64,000 nt of DNA from Candidatus Formimonas warabiya (GCF_002777255.1 NZ_CP017634.1:1562903-1626902), one strand, 5' to 3'. Counted from the stretch's first letter, positions 1-9,490 are shown. Translations and numbers: made by a program. The notes: generated by a model not told the origin, from the sequence alone.

Positions 1-349
1 CAAAAATAATTCGGAAAAAATAGCTTGTCACACCCAGACTGAAGATATTAATGGCAATCCCGGCCACAATTTGACTGGCGTGCAGTTTGTTTGTGAGAAT
101 GCCAAAAAAAAGATTCAGGACAAGGCCCCCAACTACACCTAAAATTAAGCCCATGACGACACTTTTTGTATAAAACGCCCCAATTACCGACCAAAAAGCA
201 CCAAAAAGCATCATCCCTTCTATGCCGATATTCACCACGCCGCTGCGTTCAGATAACATTCCCCCCAGCGCCGCCAGCAAAATGGGTATAGACATGCGTA
301 GGGAAGCAGTCAGCAAATCAGCCAGAAAGCTTGTCTCCAAGCCGCTCAT
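1..349 (-). CDS. ABC transporter permease, BMP/nucleoside type (partial, runs off window start)
   Basis: This is the second membrane permease of a nucleoside-type (Yuf/BMP family) ABC importer, cut by the window edge. The visible N-terminus begins MSGLETSFLADLLTASLRMS and continues into hydrophobic segments with the family motif SGVVNIGIEGMM, the counterpart of NIGGEGQ in the neighbouring permease. The ATG at 349 lies 31 bp inside the 3' end of that upstream permease, so the two are translationally coupled. Only about 116 residues are present. Substrate cannot be fixed from sequence; purine or pyrimidine nucleosides are the known substrates of this family. Confidence 0.85.
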   Translation of the reverse strand, partial: MSGLETSFLADLLTASLRMSIPILLAALGGMLSERSGVVNIGIEGMMLFGAFWSVIGAFYTKSVVMGLILGVVGGLVLNLFFGILTNKLHASQIVAGIAINIFSLGVTSYFFRIIF

Positions 350-1424
350 CTTTCATCCCTCCCCCCGCTTGCTTTTTTATCAGCTGTGTCGTATAAAAAC
401 TGCTCCCCACTACAAAAAGAATTACTAAGCCTTGGATGATAAAAACCAAAGACGTGGGCACTCCCAAAGCTCGCTGCATGATGGTTGTACCGTTTCTTAA
501 CGCCCCAAAAAAAATTCCCGCCAGCACCACACCAACCGGATGGGTTTGTCCCAGCAAGGCCACAGCCACTGCCTGATAGCCGTAACCGGAGGAAAAGTTA
601 TCAAACAGGCGCTGGGTAAGTCCTGATACTTCCCCGACTCCGGCCAGGCCGGCCAAACCTCCACTGATAAACATCGCAATTAAGATATTTTTCTCCACAG
701 AAATTCCGGAAAAACGGGCTGCTTCAGGATTGACACCAACCGCTCGGATATTAAACCCGCTTACTGTTTTCCACAAAAAAACATAAACAAAAATTGTGGC
801 GATTATGGCCAATAATACCCCGCCATGCAATCTAGTCCCCGGTACTAAAACACTAAAAATGGCGCTTGGGGGAAATTGACTGCTTTGCGGAAAAATACTT
901 CCGGGCTCCCTTAACGGTCCGTAGACGAAGATCCCCACCAAGTAAATACCAATGTAATTGAGCATAATTGTCGTAATTAATTCATTCACCTTATAATGGG
1001 TTTTCAACCATCCCGCGATCAAGGCCCAAATACCTCCTGACATAAAGCCCGCCATAATGACCAGGGGTAAATGCAAAAAAATGGGTAAATTTAGTTTAAC
1101 TGCTACAAATGTAGCCCCTAAAGCTCCTAAAAATATTTGGCCTTCTCCGCCAATATTATAAACCCCGCACCGAAAAGCAAAACTCATGCCCAGGCCGGCT
1201 AAGACTAAGGGCAGTGATTTAATCATAGATTCTGTCAAACCTATTCTGGTGGCAAACGCCCCTTTAAAAATTTCATAATAAACGGTCAAAGGATTTACCT
1301 TCGCTAAAAGGATAAAAAAAGCGCCGACCAAAAAGGCAAGGAGAATCGATAAAATCGGTACGAATACAATGAGCAATTTTTCATTTCTCACCGGTAAAAA
1401 AATGCGCAGTCTATCACGCTTCAA
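318..1424 (-). CDS. ABC transporter permease, BMP/nucleoside type
   Basis: A 368-residue polytopic inner-membrane permease of the branched-chain/nucleoside class (BPD_transp_2). Visible family motifs are YNIGGEGQIFLGA near residue 90 and a cytoplasmic KVNELITTIMLNYI stretch near residue 150. A basic N-terminus (MKRDRLRIF) is followed by about nine hydrophobic segments. It starts three bases after the stop of the ATPase gene and overlaps the next permease, so the three genes form one operon. Known members (YufP/NupP, BmpB-type) import nucleosides with a BMP lipoprotein. No BMP gene adjoins it here; the only one in the window is at 51061-52104. Confidence 0.92.
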   Translation of the reverse strand: MKRDRLRIFLPVRNEKLLIVFVPILSILLAFLVGAFFILLAKVNPLTVYYEIFKGAFATRIGLTESMIKSLPLVLAGLGMSFAFRCGVYNIGGEGQIFLGALGATFVAVKLNLPIFLHLPLVIMAGFMSGGIWALIAGWLKTHYKVNELITTIMLNYIGIYLVGIFVYGPLREPGSIFPQSSQFPPSAIFSVLVPGTRLHGGVLLAIIATIFVYVFLWKTVSGFNIRAVGVNPEAARFSGISVEKNILIAMFISGGLAGLAGVGEVSGLTQRLFDNFSSGYGYQAVAVALLGQTHPVGVVLAGIFFGALRNGTTIMQRALGVPTSLVFIIQGLVILFVVGSSFYTTQLIKKQAGGGMKDERLGDKLSG

Positions 1425-1427
1425 AGG

Positions 1428-2945
1428 CTACTTCACCTCCCGGGCCCAATTATTGGTCATCCAATAGCCAATTTCCTCAACCTTAGCGCTTTCGATCCTC
1501 ACTTGTCCGGTAATTTCCCCTTCAAAAATTACGGCTATGCGATCACTTAAACACATAATCTCATCAAGTTCTGTGGAGATTAACAGGATAGCGCATCCTT
1601 TATTCCGTTGATCCATGAGATATTTATGAATAACCTCCGTTGCCCCAATGTCTAAACCCCTTGTGGGCTGAACAGCAATTAAGAATTTAGGATTTCTGGT
1701 GATTTCCCGGGCCAGTACTATTTTTTGTTGATTTCCTCCCGACAAGGAGCGCGCCTTTGTTTTACACGACGGCGTCTTGATAGAAAAATCTTGCATCATC
1801 TCCAGCGCATGTTTCTTCACAGCCTTCCAATTTACCCAACCTTTAGAAGAGAACTTCTTTTTATTGATGTCGGTTAAGACCAGGTTTTCGTCTACACCCA
1901 TGTCCAAAGCAAGAGCCTGTTTATGCCTGTCCTCGGCAACAAAGGAAATCCCCCGGGCGATTCTCTCCTTTGTGGAAATAGCAGTAATATCAAACTGATT
2001 AAAAAAAATCTTGCCGGTGAGGGGCCTTACTCCAATGAGAGCTTCTGCCAGTTCCTTCTGACCGTTCCCGTCAACTCCGGCAATTCCTAATATTTCACCG
2101 GGAAAAACCTTTAAAGACAGATTCTTAATCGCTTTCAAACGTTTATCATTTAGCACGCTAATATTTTGCATTTCCGCAACCGGCTTCGTTTCAGCGGGGA
2201 GAGATTCCCGGGAAAAGCTTTTCGTCACAGTCCGGTCCACCATTTTCTTTGACAAGAACTGTTCATCGACTTCATCTCTTTGATAAGTACCGACGATACG
2301 GCCATCCTTAAGAACAGAGATTCTATCCGCAACAGAAAGAACTTCCCGTAATTTATGGGTAATTAAAATAATCGTTAAACCCTGCTCGACAAAACATTTT
2401 AACGTGTGGAACAGGTCGTCTACTTCTTGTGGTGTCAAAACAGCGGTTGGTTCATCTAAGATTAAAATCCCCACCTGCCGGTAAAGGGCTTTAATGATTT
2501 CTACTCTTTGCTGGGAGCCAACTGAAATTTGCCAAACAGGAGTGGAGGGATTTACCGCCAGCTTATACCTTTCCGATATTTCCGCGATTTGGTTAAGAAC
2601 CTGTTTTTGGTCTAACAATAATCCTTTCGTGGATTCCACTCCTAGAATAATATTCTCCCACACAGACAAAGCCCCGGCTAAAGCATAATGCTGCTGAACC
2701 ATGCCGATCCCATGTTTGATCGCTTCTTTTGGAGAAGTAATGTGAACTTTTTGTTGATTAATGAATATTTCACCCTCGTCAGGCTGATACAACCCATAAA
2801 GAATATTCATTAATGTGGTTTTACCCGCCCCATTTTCACCAAGAAGGGCATGAATCATTCCCTTCTCAACAACCAAATCAACATGATCAACGGCTTTTAC
2901 GCCCGGAAATCGCTTAGATATATTGCGCATTTCAATGAAAGCCAA
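1428..2945 (-). CDS. ABC transporter ATP-binding protein, BMP/nucleoside type (two ABC domains)
   Basis: A 505-residue tandem-ABC ATPase that powers the two permeases downstream. Domain 1 has Walker A GENGAGKT (about residue 36), a degenerate signature ISVGSQQR and Walker B ILILDEPTAVL. Domain 2 has a degenerate Walker A (GVDGNGQKE), a good signature LSGGNQQK and a Walker B-like LIAVQPTRGLD. This asymmetric pattern is normal for sugar/nucleoside ATPases. The start is a TTG at 2945 with AGGAAGG seven bases upstream; an ATG five codons in is the alternative. The gene lies next to a PucR regulator and a PreA-like enzyme, which suggests nucleoside or nucleobase salvage or catabolism (inference). 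Confidence 0.93.
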   Translation of the reverse strand: MAFIEMRNISKRFPGVKAVDHVDLVVEKGMIHALLGENGAGKTTLMNILYGLYQPDEGEIFINQQKVHITSPKEAIKHGIGMVQQHYALAGALSVWENIILGVESTKGLLLDQKQVLNQIAEISERYKLAVNPSTPVWQISVGSQQRVEIIKALYRQVGILILDEPTAVLTPQEVDDLFHTLKCFVEQGLTIILITHKLREVLSVADRISVLKDGRIVGTYQRDEVDEQFLSKKMVDRTVTKSFSRESLPAETKPVAEMQNISVLNDKRLKAIKNLSLKVFPGEILGIAGVDGNGQKELAEALIGVRPLTGKIFFNQFDITAISTKERIARGISFVAEDRHKQALALDMGVDENLVLTDINKKKFSSKGWVNWKAVKKHALEMMQDFSIKTPSCKTKARSLSGGNQQKIVLAREITRNPKFLIAVQPTRGLDIGATEVIHKYLMDQRNKGCAILLISTELDEIMCLSDRIAVIFEGEITGQVRIESAKVEEIGYWMTNNWAREVK

Positions 2946-3342
2946 TGTTTGACCCTTCCTTCATAAGAACAAAATTGTTTTATGATGAGATTCTTGATGC
3001 GTTGGTACAGAGAATTACTACTTCCGTACGAAATGTGGTGGAAAATCAGCTAAACAAACGGGAAAAGATTTTTTAGGAAAGAAAATAGATGTGATGACTG
3101 GTGCAAGTAAGGTTTCAGTTTATGTATCATGTATCATGTATCAATGATTACAGAGTTTAAATTTCTCATAGGTGCATAAAATTCCTTGTGATTTATTCAC
3201 AAAATACTGATTCATAAATTCATTCTTTTTGTAACAATATGCAAGATCCTTTTCCTTCCTTTCAAATATCAGGTGCCTGAGAAATCAAAACTCCAGCAGC
3301 AAAATCACCACCGGAGTTTAAAAAGCAAGGGTATTTATTAAA
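2946..3342. other. Intergenic region with a small ORF-like stretch and a 7-bp tandem repeat
   Basis: This 397-bp gap holds the upstream region of the ABC operon. On the plus strand, 2945-3076 can be read as a 43-residue peptide containing DEILDALVQRITTSVRNVV. It has no ribosome binding site and is more likely chance or a gene remnant. The heptamer ATGTATC occurs three times in tandem at 3122-3142. No terminator or RNA is evident. Confidence 0.3.
3122..3142. repeat. Three tandem copies of ATGTATC
   Basis: Three exact, adjacent copies of a 7-bp unit are seen in AT-rich intergenic DNA between the ABC operon and the 3' remnant of the split PucR gene. No function can be assigned; this is a simple-sequence repeat by inspection. 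Confidence 0.8.
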
Positions 3343-3677
3343 TCAGTCATCATTTATTTTGTTTTCTGCCAAAATAAGGGGATGCAATTTAAAGGCGATT
3401 AAAAGACTCAACCTATCTTCTTCTGATCTCAGATTTATTTTACATATTTTTTCAATTGTCTGTAAGCGATAGCGCACGCTATTGGGATGTAAAAACATTT
3501 GTTTCGCTGTTAAACTATAATTGCAGCTATTTGCTAAAAATAATTTTAAGGTATCCGTCAATTCAGTATTATTTTCTTGATCAAACCTGATGATGGGTTC
3601 AAGGTAACTATGATAAAATATAATGGACTAAGAAAACTAGACAACAAAACAGCCTGATTTAAAGTGTATAATGAGGT

Positions 3678-3974
3678 ATGCGAAAAACATTTACAGGAGA
3701 ATTTAAAGCCAAGGTTGTACTGGAAATTCTAAAGGAAGAAAAATCCATATCCCAGCTTGCTGCCGAATATGAAGTACATCCAAATCAGCTGTCTAGTTGG
3801 AAGAAAGAAGCAATTGAAGGGCTCCCTCAGATACTTGCAGATGGACGCAGGAAGGATGACGAAAAAGAAGATCTAAAAAAGCAAGTGCAAGATCTGTATA
3901 CCCAGCTTGGAGAGGTCACCGCCCAATTCAATTGGCTTAAAAAAAAATCTGGGATCGACCCTGCCAAGAAGTGA
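3678..3974 (+). CDS. IS3-family transposase OrfA (copy 1)
   Basis: A 98-residue DNA-binding subunit. The N-terminal helix-turn-helix (SISQLAAEYEVHPNQLSSWK, residues 24-43) is followed by a leucine-zipper-like coiled coil with DEKEDLKKQVQDLYTQLGEV. OrfA binds the terminal repeats and, through frameshifting, supplies the N-terminus of the OrfAB transposase. A run of nine A at 3939-3947 (TTAAAAAAAAAT) near its end is the slip site that joins it to orfB in the -1 frame. It is identical in sequence to the copy at 9174-9470. Confidence 0.95.
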   Translation: MRKTFTGEFKAKVVLEILKEEKSISQLAAEYEVHPNQLSSWKKEAIEGLPQILADGRRKDDEKEDLKKQVQDLYTQLGEVTAQFNWLKKKSGIDPAKK

Positions 3975-4791
3975 ACGGATTGCCCTTGTAGATTTTGACG
4001 ATCCCGAAATGTCCGTTTTTGTGCAAGCTCAAATGCTTTCTCTCAATCGGAGCAGTCTTTACTATAAACCAGTTCCACCATCAGAAGAGGAAATTCGGCT
4101 TAAGCATGCCATTGACGAAATTTATACTAAATCACCCTATTTCGGTTCGAGAAGTATTACGACGGTCTTAAAACGAGAGGGACACTTGGTTAGTCGGTCA
4201 ACGGTTCAAAAATATATGCGTGAAATGGGCTTGGTTGCAATACATCCTGGTCCTAACCTCAGCAAAAGAAACCATGAACATAAGGTTTATCCATACCTAC
4301 TTAGAAATATTACCGCCAGTTATCCAAACCATATTTGGGGAACTGATATTACCTATGTCCGCTTACGACGCGGCTGGCTTTACCTTGTAGCATTTCTGGA
4401 CTGGTATTCACGTTACGTGGTTTCATGGGAATTAAGTGATAACCTTGAAGTTGATTTTGTTCTTTCCGCATTGGAAGCAGGTCTAAAAATCGGAAAACCT
4501 GTAATTGCCAATAGCGATCAGGGTAGCCAATTTACATCCAGACGATATATAGATACGCTGATAAATAGTAGCATCCAAATTAGCATGGACGGAAGAGGCC
4601 GGGCATTAGATAACATTTTCACAGAACGATTATGGAGATCTGTTAAGTACCAAGAAATATATATTAATGATTATGCAAGCCCTAGAGAAGCCAGGTATGG
4701 TATTGGAAGATATCTTGAAAGCTACAACACATACCGGCCACACCAAGCATTGAAGGAACTTACTCCGGCAGAAGTTTACTTTAAAAAATGA
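3907..4791 (+). CDS. IS3-family transposase OrfB (DDE integrase domain, copy 1)
   Basis: A 294-residue frame carrying the rve integrase domain. The catalytic triad is visible: Asp147 in WGTDITYV, Asp204 in ANSDQGSQF and Glu240 in FTERLWRSVKYQE, a D-D-35-E spacing typical of IS3. The HTH_21 region precedes it (YFGSRSITTVLKREGHLVS). The frame is probably expressed as an OrfAB fusion by -1 slippage on the A9 run at 3939-3947, so the first residues (MERSPPNSIG) are likely not used as a real start. The reading frame is complete, so the element may be active. Confidence 0.95.
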   Translation: MERSPPNSIGLKKNLGSTLPRSERIALVDFDDPEMSVFVQAQMLSLNRSSLYYKPVPPSEEEIRLKHAIDEIYTKSPYFGSRSITTVLKREGHLVSRSTVQKYMREMGLVAIHPGPNLSKRNHEHKVYPYLLRNITASYPNHIWGTDITYVRLRRGWLYLVAFLDWYSRYVVSWELSDNLEVDFVLSALEAGLKIGKPVIANSDQGSQFTSRRYIDTLINSSIQISMDGRGRALDNIFTERLWRSVKYQEIYINDYASPREARYGIGRYLESYNTYRPHQALKELTPAEVYFKK

Positions 4792-4852
4792 CTTCTTAAA
4801 ACCCTGGAAGGGCTCTGCCCCTCCAAACCACCCCGCCCTCGCCGGGAGGCAA

Positions 4853-4948
4853 CCGGTCTGTTATGAACAGACCGGAAACAAAAGGGTCTTGCTGATCAAC
4901 ATGTCAAGGGCAAGCAGCTTCGCTGTCGGCAAAGCCGACCCTTGACAT
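4853..4948. other. Structured noncoding tail of IS copy 1
   Basis: Downstream of orfB are two strong inverted repeats. Hairpin A is CCGGTCTGTT (4853-4862), loop ATG, AACAGACCGG (4866-4875). Structure B has outer arms ATGTCAAGGG (4901-4910) and CCCTTGACAT (4939-4948). These enclose a small AGC/GCT hairpin and a GTCGGC-AAA-GCCGAC hairpin (4925-4939), giving a possible three-way junction. The same tail is present in the second IS copy. It could be a terminator, a transposition-regulatory RNA or a passenger repeat; the role is unknown. Confidence 0.7.
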
Positions 4949-6586
4949 AATATCTAATCCAGTGGAAATAATTAACGGAATTACCAATACGTTTTTAAAT
5001 AAACTTACAATTATATACAATTATCAAGGAGCGAAAGGTGGTGTGAATACACCTTAAACAGGGTCAAAAAATTGTCTTGACAAAGTAGTCCACCATAAAA
5101 TATTCTCAATTCGTCCGGTGATTGAGCGGCAAAAAGGATCCTGTAAAAACCTAACTTTTCGAACTGAAAAATTTTTTCAGTTGATCCCAGTGCTATGCCG
5201 ATTTCTACCGCATGTTTGGCTTCATGAAAACTTTTTTGAAATTGTTTAAAGGTACTGGTCCGGCCAATTCCGATATAAAAATCTAGATTTGATAATTTAT
5301 TTTTTAATAAAGATAGAAGCTCTTCCGGTAATTGATGATGACTATTTATCTCTGTGGGAACTAGAGCGACAATACCACTACATAAGGTTGCCACAATGAT
5401 ATTGGTTTTAAACTTACTATTAAGATAGCTGTTAATAATCTCAATGATATCTATATGGAAATTATCCAGATTCCCTTTTATTTTAAAGTAGAATATTTTA
5501 GCTTCCCTAGGTAAAATCAAGCTTAAGGATTTAGCTCCGACTACTGCCTCTTCCTTTGTTTTGATTTGCCCATTCAGCAAATGTTCAATATACTGGCTGA
5601 TGTACTTTTGCTGTTCCTGTTCAATTAAATTTAGTCTTTTTACTTCCACTTTGCATGCCATGGCAGCAAAATCCATTAAAAGATAGTCGTTATTATCAAA
5701 AGCTCTATCTCTCTTAAACAAAAACAGGTTGCCTTTTATTCTATTCCGGCACCTTAATTCCACACCAATCCATTCAAATAATTCCTCATCATATTCCCAA
5801 CTATATCGATATATTTGTTCTTGTAATCCACTGTAATTTTCATTCAACAATAAAATTTCAAAATTTGACTTGTTATCAAGAAAATTTGCCGGCAGAAAAT
5901 TCATGGGATACTCCAATTTGTTTTCATCATAAAATAATGCCACAGAGAAACCCGTCCATGTGCTAAGCAGTTTGGCTATACCTTGTAAACCATCATCATC
6001 AGCGCTTTTTAAAAATTGTTCATATACTTTTTCTTTTCGAATAAAAGCCATGTTTTTATGCAACAGCAAATTGCTCATTAAAAACTCCAGCAGATCCGCA
6101 TAGGCATATTGGTTTGATAAAGAGATAATGGGCAAACCGACTTCATCCGCTTTTTTTTTCATGATTTCAGGAAGTATATAATTAAAAAACCTTAATTTAA
6201 TACCCAAAGCAGCAACTTTTTTTTCCGCCAATTTTTCAATCACCAGCAGTTGATCTTCCGGGTTATTCAACAAACTATAGGCAGTGGTAACTACTAAAGC
6301 TCCTTCTTTCATATATTTGTATCCGTCCGGTGCATCCAGCACATTCACAGAGGTTACTTTATGACAAAGTCCTTGTTCCCCGGCCAATACTTCTGATTCT
6401 CTAAAGAAATCGGAATTCAGCAATTCCTGAAGAATTATTTCCATAGGGCAACCTCCTCAACATTATGCTTTTGAATGCATTACGTTTAAAACCTGATTTT
6501 GGCTAGGTATAAAATAATACATAGACTATTCCACATTTTTTTTAAGCATCCTGCAAATTCTAAAACATTCAAAATCCTTTCCCTAT

Positions 6587-7771
6587 TTATTTCTTTTTTA
6601 CGAACTTCTTTATTTCAATACAATCTTTGACGGGGCAAATCGTACTGCATAAGTTACATCCACGGCATCTCCTGGAATTAATAACCGGCAATTTGTCCAT
6701 ATCTAGTTCAATTGCTTGAAAGCCGTTGTCCCGGCATGATATATAGCAAGCGCCGCACTTGATACATTGATGTTTATTGATCGTGCAAGACACTTGAAAT
6801 TCGCTGTCCTGAAAATCATGGGACGTTCTCTTTATATAAGGTAATGACTTACCAACGAGCTGCTCTAGATTGGTAAAACCCTTTTGATCTAAATATTGTT
6901 TCATCCCTTCTATTAAATCACGAATAATTCCGTATCCACTTTTCATAACCTCTGAACAAACCTGTAGGCTCTTTGCTCCAACCAGTATAAACTCTACAGC
7001 ATCCTGCCACTTTGAAATACCCCCGGCAGCACCTATGCTAATATCCACAGTTTGGGCTATTTCTCCTACGCACCTCAGTGCAATGGGTTTGATCGCATAG
7101 CCCGACAGCTCTCCGAAAACGGAAGAACCATTCACGTTCGGATATGGTATAAAGTTATCGATATCTATCCCAATTAAACTTTTTATGGGATTTATCGCCG
7201 TTATTCCATTGGCCCCACTATTTTTTATGGATTGTGCAGCATAAGGAATATCAGTAAATAGAGGCGGTATTTTAATGATCACCGGGATACTTTTACTCAC
7301 CTCTCTAATTCGTTGGATCATCCTACAAATTGCCTGAACATAGTCAATTCCATTTAAGCGGAAAGTATTTAAACTGCATTCAATGATATCGGTACCGGCA
7401 GTTTCTAATCGTCTTATTAATCCTTCTATATTTTCGTTCAAATTAACTTCGATGTTTGCAATAATTACTTTATCAGGATAGGCTCTTTTTAAGATCTTAA
7501 TTTCCCCCTGTACAGCATCAATATGTTGTTGAACATCATCTATCCTCTGCACTGCTATTAATTTGCCTTCTTCACTATAATATCCTGAGATTATTGGACT
7601 ATTTAATTTCCTGTTTGCTAAGTCCAAAGATGTGGTCCTGATCACAGCTCCTCCCCAGCCCAAATCAAAAGCTCTACCCAGCATTTCTGTAGAATTAGAA
7701 CATATCGATGTTGATAATATAAACGGATTACAAAACTTAATATCACAAAAATGAATAGATAAATCAGCCAT
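6587..7771 (-). CDS. preA: PreA-like dihydropyrimidine dehydrogenase / dihydroorotate dehydrogenase family protein with C-terminal ferredoxin domain
   Basis: A protein of about 394 residues. The N-terminal 300 residues form an FMN-binding TIM barrel of the dihydroorotate/dihydropyrimidine dehydrogenase family (CNPFILSTSICS, NIEVN, INPIKSLIGID, GAAGGISKW). The C-terminus carries two 4Fe-4S motifs, CIKCGACYISC and CRGCNLCSTICPV. NAD-dependent PreA works with a PreT subunit to reduce uracil or thymine; no preT is seen here, so the partner is elsewhere or the substrate differs. The start is the ATG at 7771 with GGGGGAG upstream; a 32-codon longer frame has no ribosome binding site. The neighbouring nucleoside-type ABC genes and split PucR fit nucleobase metabolism. 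Confidence 0.85.
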   Translation of the reverse strand: MADLSIHFCDIKFCNPFILSTSICSNSTEMLGRAFDLGWGGAVIRTTSLDLANRKLNSPIISGYYSEEGKLIAVQRIDDVQQHIDAVQGEIKILKRAYPDKVIIANIEVNLNENIEGLIRRLETAGTDIIECSLNTFRLNGIDYVQAICRMIQRIREVSKSIPVIIKIPPLFTDIPYAAQSIKNSGANGITAINPIKSLIGIDIDNFIPYPNVNGSSVFGELSGYAIKPIALRCVGEIAQTVDISIGAAGGISKWQDAVEFILVGAKSLQVCSEVMKSGYGIIRDLIEGMKQYLDQKGFTNLEQLVGKSLPYIKRTSHDFQDSEFQVSCTINKHQCIKCGACYISCRDNGFQAIELDMDKLPVINSRRCRGCNLCSTICPVKDCIEIKKFVKKK

Positions 7772-7965
7772 TTTTCTCCCCCATATTTTATAAATAGTGT
7801 TCTCTACATTGATTAAAGATCCAAAATTACATTTATGATTTAAATTAACCTTTGACAACTTATACAAAACTTCATGTAATAATCCACTGAAATTTTACAT
7901 TAATTCAATTGATCTTAATTCTTCACAAAATAAAATTACTTTTTTTAGTTAAATCTTATGCACAG

Positions 7966-8002
7966 ATAAAAAAGCAGTCTAATCATTTTTTGATTAGACT
8001 GC
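7966..8002 (-). terminator. Rho-independent terminator, originally of the sirtuin gene
   Basis: A perfect 12-bp stem, GCAGTCTAATCA (7974-7985) and its complement (7991-8002), with a T5 loop. On the minus strand it is followed by TTTTTT. It lies 32 bp past the TAA (8034-8036) that would end the sirtuin gene if the IS at 8052-9529 were absent. Confidence 0.85.
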
Positions 8003-8356
8003 GCTCAAAGCCTGATATGATTGTAATTCACGGTTAGCAAGCGGCAACAACTATGGTGGACTACTTTGTCAAGACAATTTTTTGACCCTGTTTAAGGTGT
8101 ATTCACACCACCTTTCGCTCCTTGATAATTGTATATAATTGTAAGTTTATTTAAAAACGTATTGGTAATTCCGTTAATTATTTCCACTGGATTAGATATT
8201 ATGTCAAGGGTCGGCTTTGCCGACAGCGAAGCTGCTTGCCCTTGACATGTTGATCAGCAAGACCCTTTTGTTTCCGGTCTGTTCATAACAGACCGGTTGC
8301 CTCCCGGCGAGGGCGGGGTGGTTTGGAGGGCAGAGCCCTTCCAGGGTTTTAAGAAG

Positions 8357-9241
8357 TCATTTTTTAAAGTAAACTTCTGCCGGAGTAAGTTCCTTCAATG
8401 CTTGGTGTGGCCGGTATGTGTTGTAGCTTTCAAGATATCTTCCAATACCATACCTGGCTTCTCTAGGGCTTGCATAATCATTAATATATATTTCTTGGTA
8501 CTTAACAGATCTCCATAATCGTTCTGTGAAAATGTTATCTAATGCCCGGCCTCTTCCGTCCATGCTAATTTGGATGCTACTATTTATCAGCGTATCTATA
8601 TATCGTCTGGATGTAAATTGGCTACCCTGATCGCTATTGGCAATTACAGGTTTTCCGATTTTTAGACCTGCTTCCAATGCGGAAAGAACAAAATCAACTT
8701 CAAGGTTATCACTTAATTCCCATGAAACCACGTAACGTGAATACCAGTCCAGAAATGCTACAAGGTAAAGCCAGCCGCGTCGTAAGCGGACATAGGTAAT
8801 ATCAGTTCCCCAAATATGGTTTGGATAACTGGCGGTAATATTTCTAAGTAGGTATGGATAAACCTTATGTTCATGGTTTCTTTTGCTGAGGTTAGGACCA
8901 GGATGTATTGCAACCAAGCCCATTTCACGCATATATTTTTGAACCGTTGACCGACTAACCAAGTGTCCCTCTCGTTTTAAGACCGTCGTAATACTTCTCG
9001 AACCGAAATAGGGTGATTTAGTATAAATTTCGTCAATGGCATGCTTAAGCCGAATTTCCTCTTCTGATGGTGGAACTGGTTTATAGTAAAGACTGCTCCG
9101 ATTGAGAGAAAGCATTTGAGCTTGCACAAAAACGGACATTTCGGGATCGTCAAAATCTACAAGGGCAATCCGTTCACTTCTTGGCAGGGTCGATCCCAGA
9201 TTTTTTTTTAAGCCAATTGAATTGGGCGGTGACCTCTCCAA
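8357..9241 (-). CDS. IS3-family transposase OrfB (copy 2)
   Basis: The protein sequence is identical to the OrfB frame at 3907-4791: 294 residues, DDE triad at Asp147, Asp204 and Glu240. It is probably translated as an OrfAB fusion through -1 slippage on the nine-A run (nine T on the plus strand, near 9201-9209). The frame is intact, so this copy may also be active. Confidence 0.95.
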   Translation of the reverse strand: MERSPPNSIGLKKNLGSTLPRSERIALVDFDDPEMSVFVQAQMLSLNRSSLYYKPVPPSEEEIRLKHAIDEIYTKSPYFGSRSITTVLKREGHLVSRSTVQKYMREMGLVAIHPGPNLSKRNHEHKVYPYLLRNITASYPNHIWGTDITYVRLRRGWLYLVAFLDWYSRYVVSWELSDNLEVDFVLSALEAGLKIGKPVIANSDQGSQFTSRRYIDTLINSSIQISMDGRGRALDNIFTERLWRSVKYQEIYINDYASPREARYGIGRYLESYNTYRPHQALKELTPAEVYFKK

Positions 9242-9470
9242 GCTGGGTATACAGATCTTGCACTTGCTTTTTTAGATCTTCTTTTTCGTCATCCTTCCTG
9301 CGTCCATCTGCAAGTATCTGAGGGAGCCCTTCAATTGCTTCTTTCTTCCAACTAGACAGCTGATTTGGATGTACTTCATATTCGGCAGCAAGCTGGGATA
9401 TGGATTTTTCTTCCTTTAGAATTTCCAGTACAACCTTGGCTTTAAATTCTCCTGTAAATGTTTTTCGCAT
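9174..9470 (-). CDS. IS3-family transposase OrfA (copy 2)
   Basis: A 98-residue helix-turn-helix and coiled-coil subunit, identical to the OrfA at 3678-3974. It starts 59 bp inside the IS end at 9529, the same offset as in copy 1. Confidence 0.95.
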   Translation of the reverse strand: MRKTFTGEFKAKVVLEILKEEKSISQLAAEYEVHPNQLSSWKKEAIEGLPQILADGRRKDDEKEDLKKQVQDLYTQLGEVTAQFNWLKKKSGIDPAKK

Positions 9471-9490
9471 ACCTCATTATACACTTTAAA

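Larger units (their letters stand above)
3619..5097 (+). mobile_element. IS3-family insertion sequence, copy 1
   Basis: A 1479-bp element inside a PucR gene. The terminal inverted repeats begin TATAATGGACTA (left) and, read inward from the right, TATGGTGGACTA, with a further shared AGACAA about 20 bp in. Boundaries were set by comparison with the second copy at 8052-9529 and by 3-bp AAA duplications on both sides. It encodes OrfA and OrfB in overlapping frames. The roughly 300 bp after orfB are noncoding and strongly structured, which is long for an IS3 element. It differs from copy 2 in the compared right-end region by one base (a C4 versus C3 run near 4817). Confidence 0.95.
3343..6444 (-). 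pseudogene. PucR-family transcriptional regulator interrupted by an IS3-family element
   Basis: The N-terminal part (6444 down to 5098, about 450 residues) has a PucR-type sensory N-terminus (ESEVLAGEQGLCHKVTSVNV, then DAPDGYKYMKEGALV) and a GGDEF-like/linker region. The C-terminal part (about 3615 down to 3343) has the HTH_30 domain (YSLTAKQMFLHPNSVRYRLQ). An IS occupies 3619-5097 with a 3-bp AAA target duplication (3616-3618 and 5098-5100). Removing the IS and one AAA rejoins the halves in frame as ELRIFY-HSYLEPIIRF, giving about 539 residues with no stop. As it stands, the product ends with 27 IS-encoded residues (stop at 5011) and lacks the DNA-binding domain. It probably controlled the neighbouring ABC operon or the PreA-like gene (inference). 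Confidence 0.93.

Noticed and set aside
2945..3076. A 43-codon plus-strand frame with protein-like composition
   Set aside because: No ribosome binding site; its ATG overlaps the divergent ABC ATPase start. Recorded only as part of the intergenic description.
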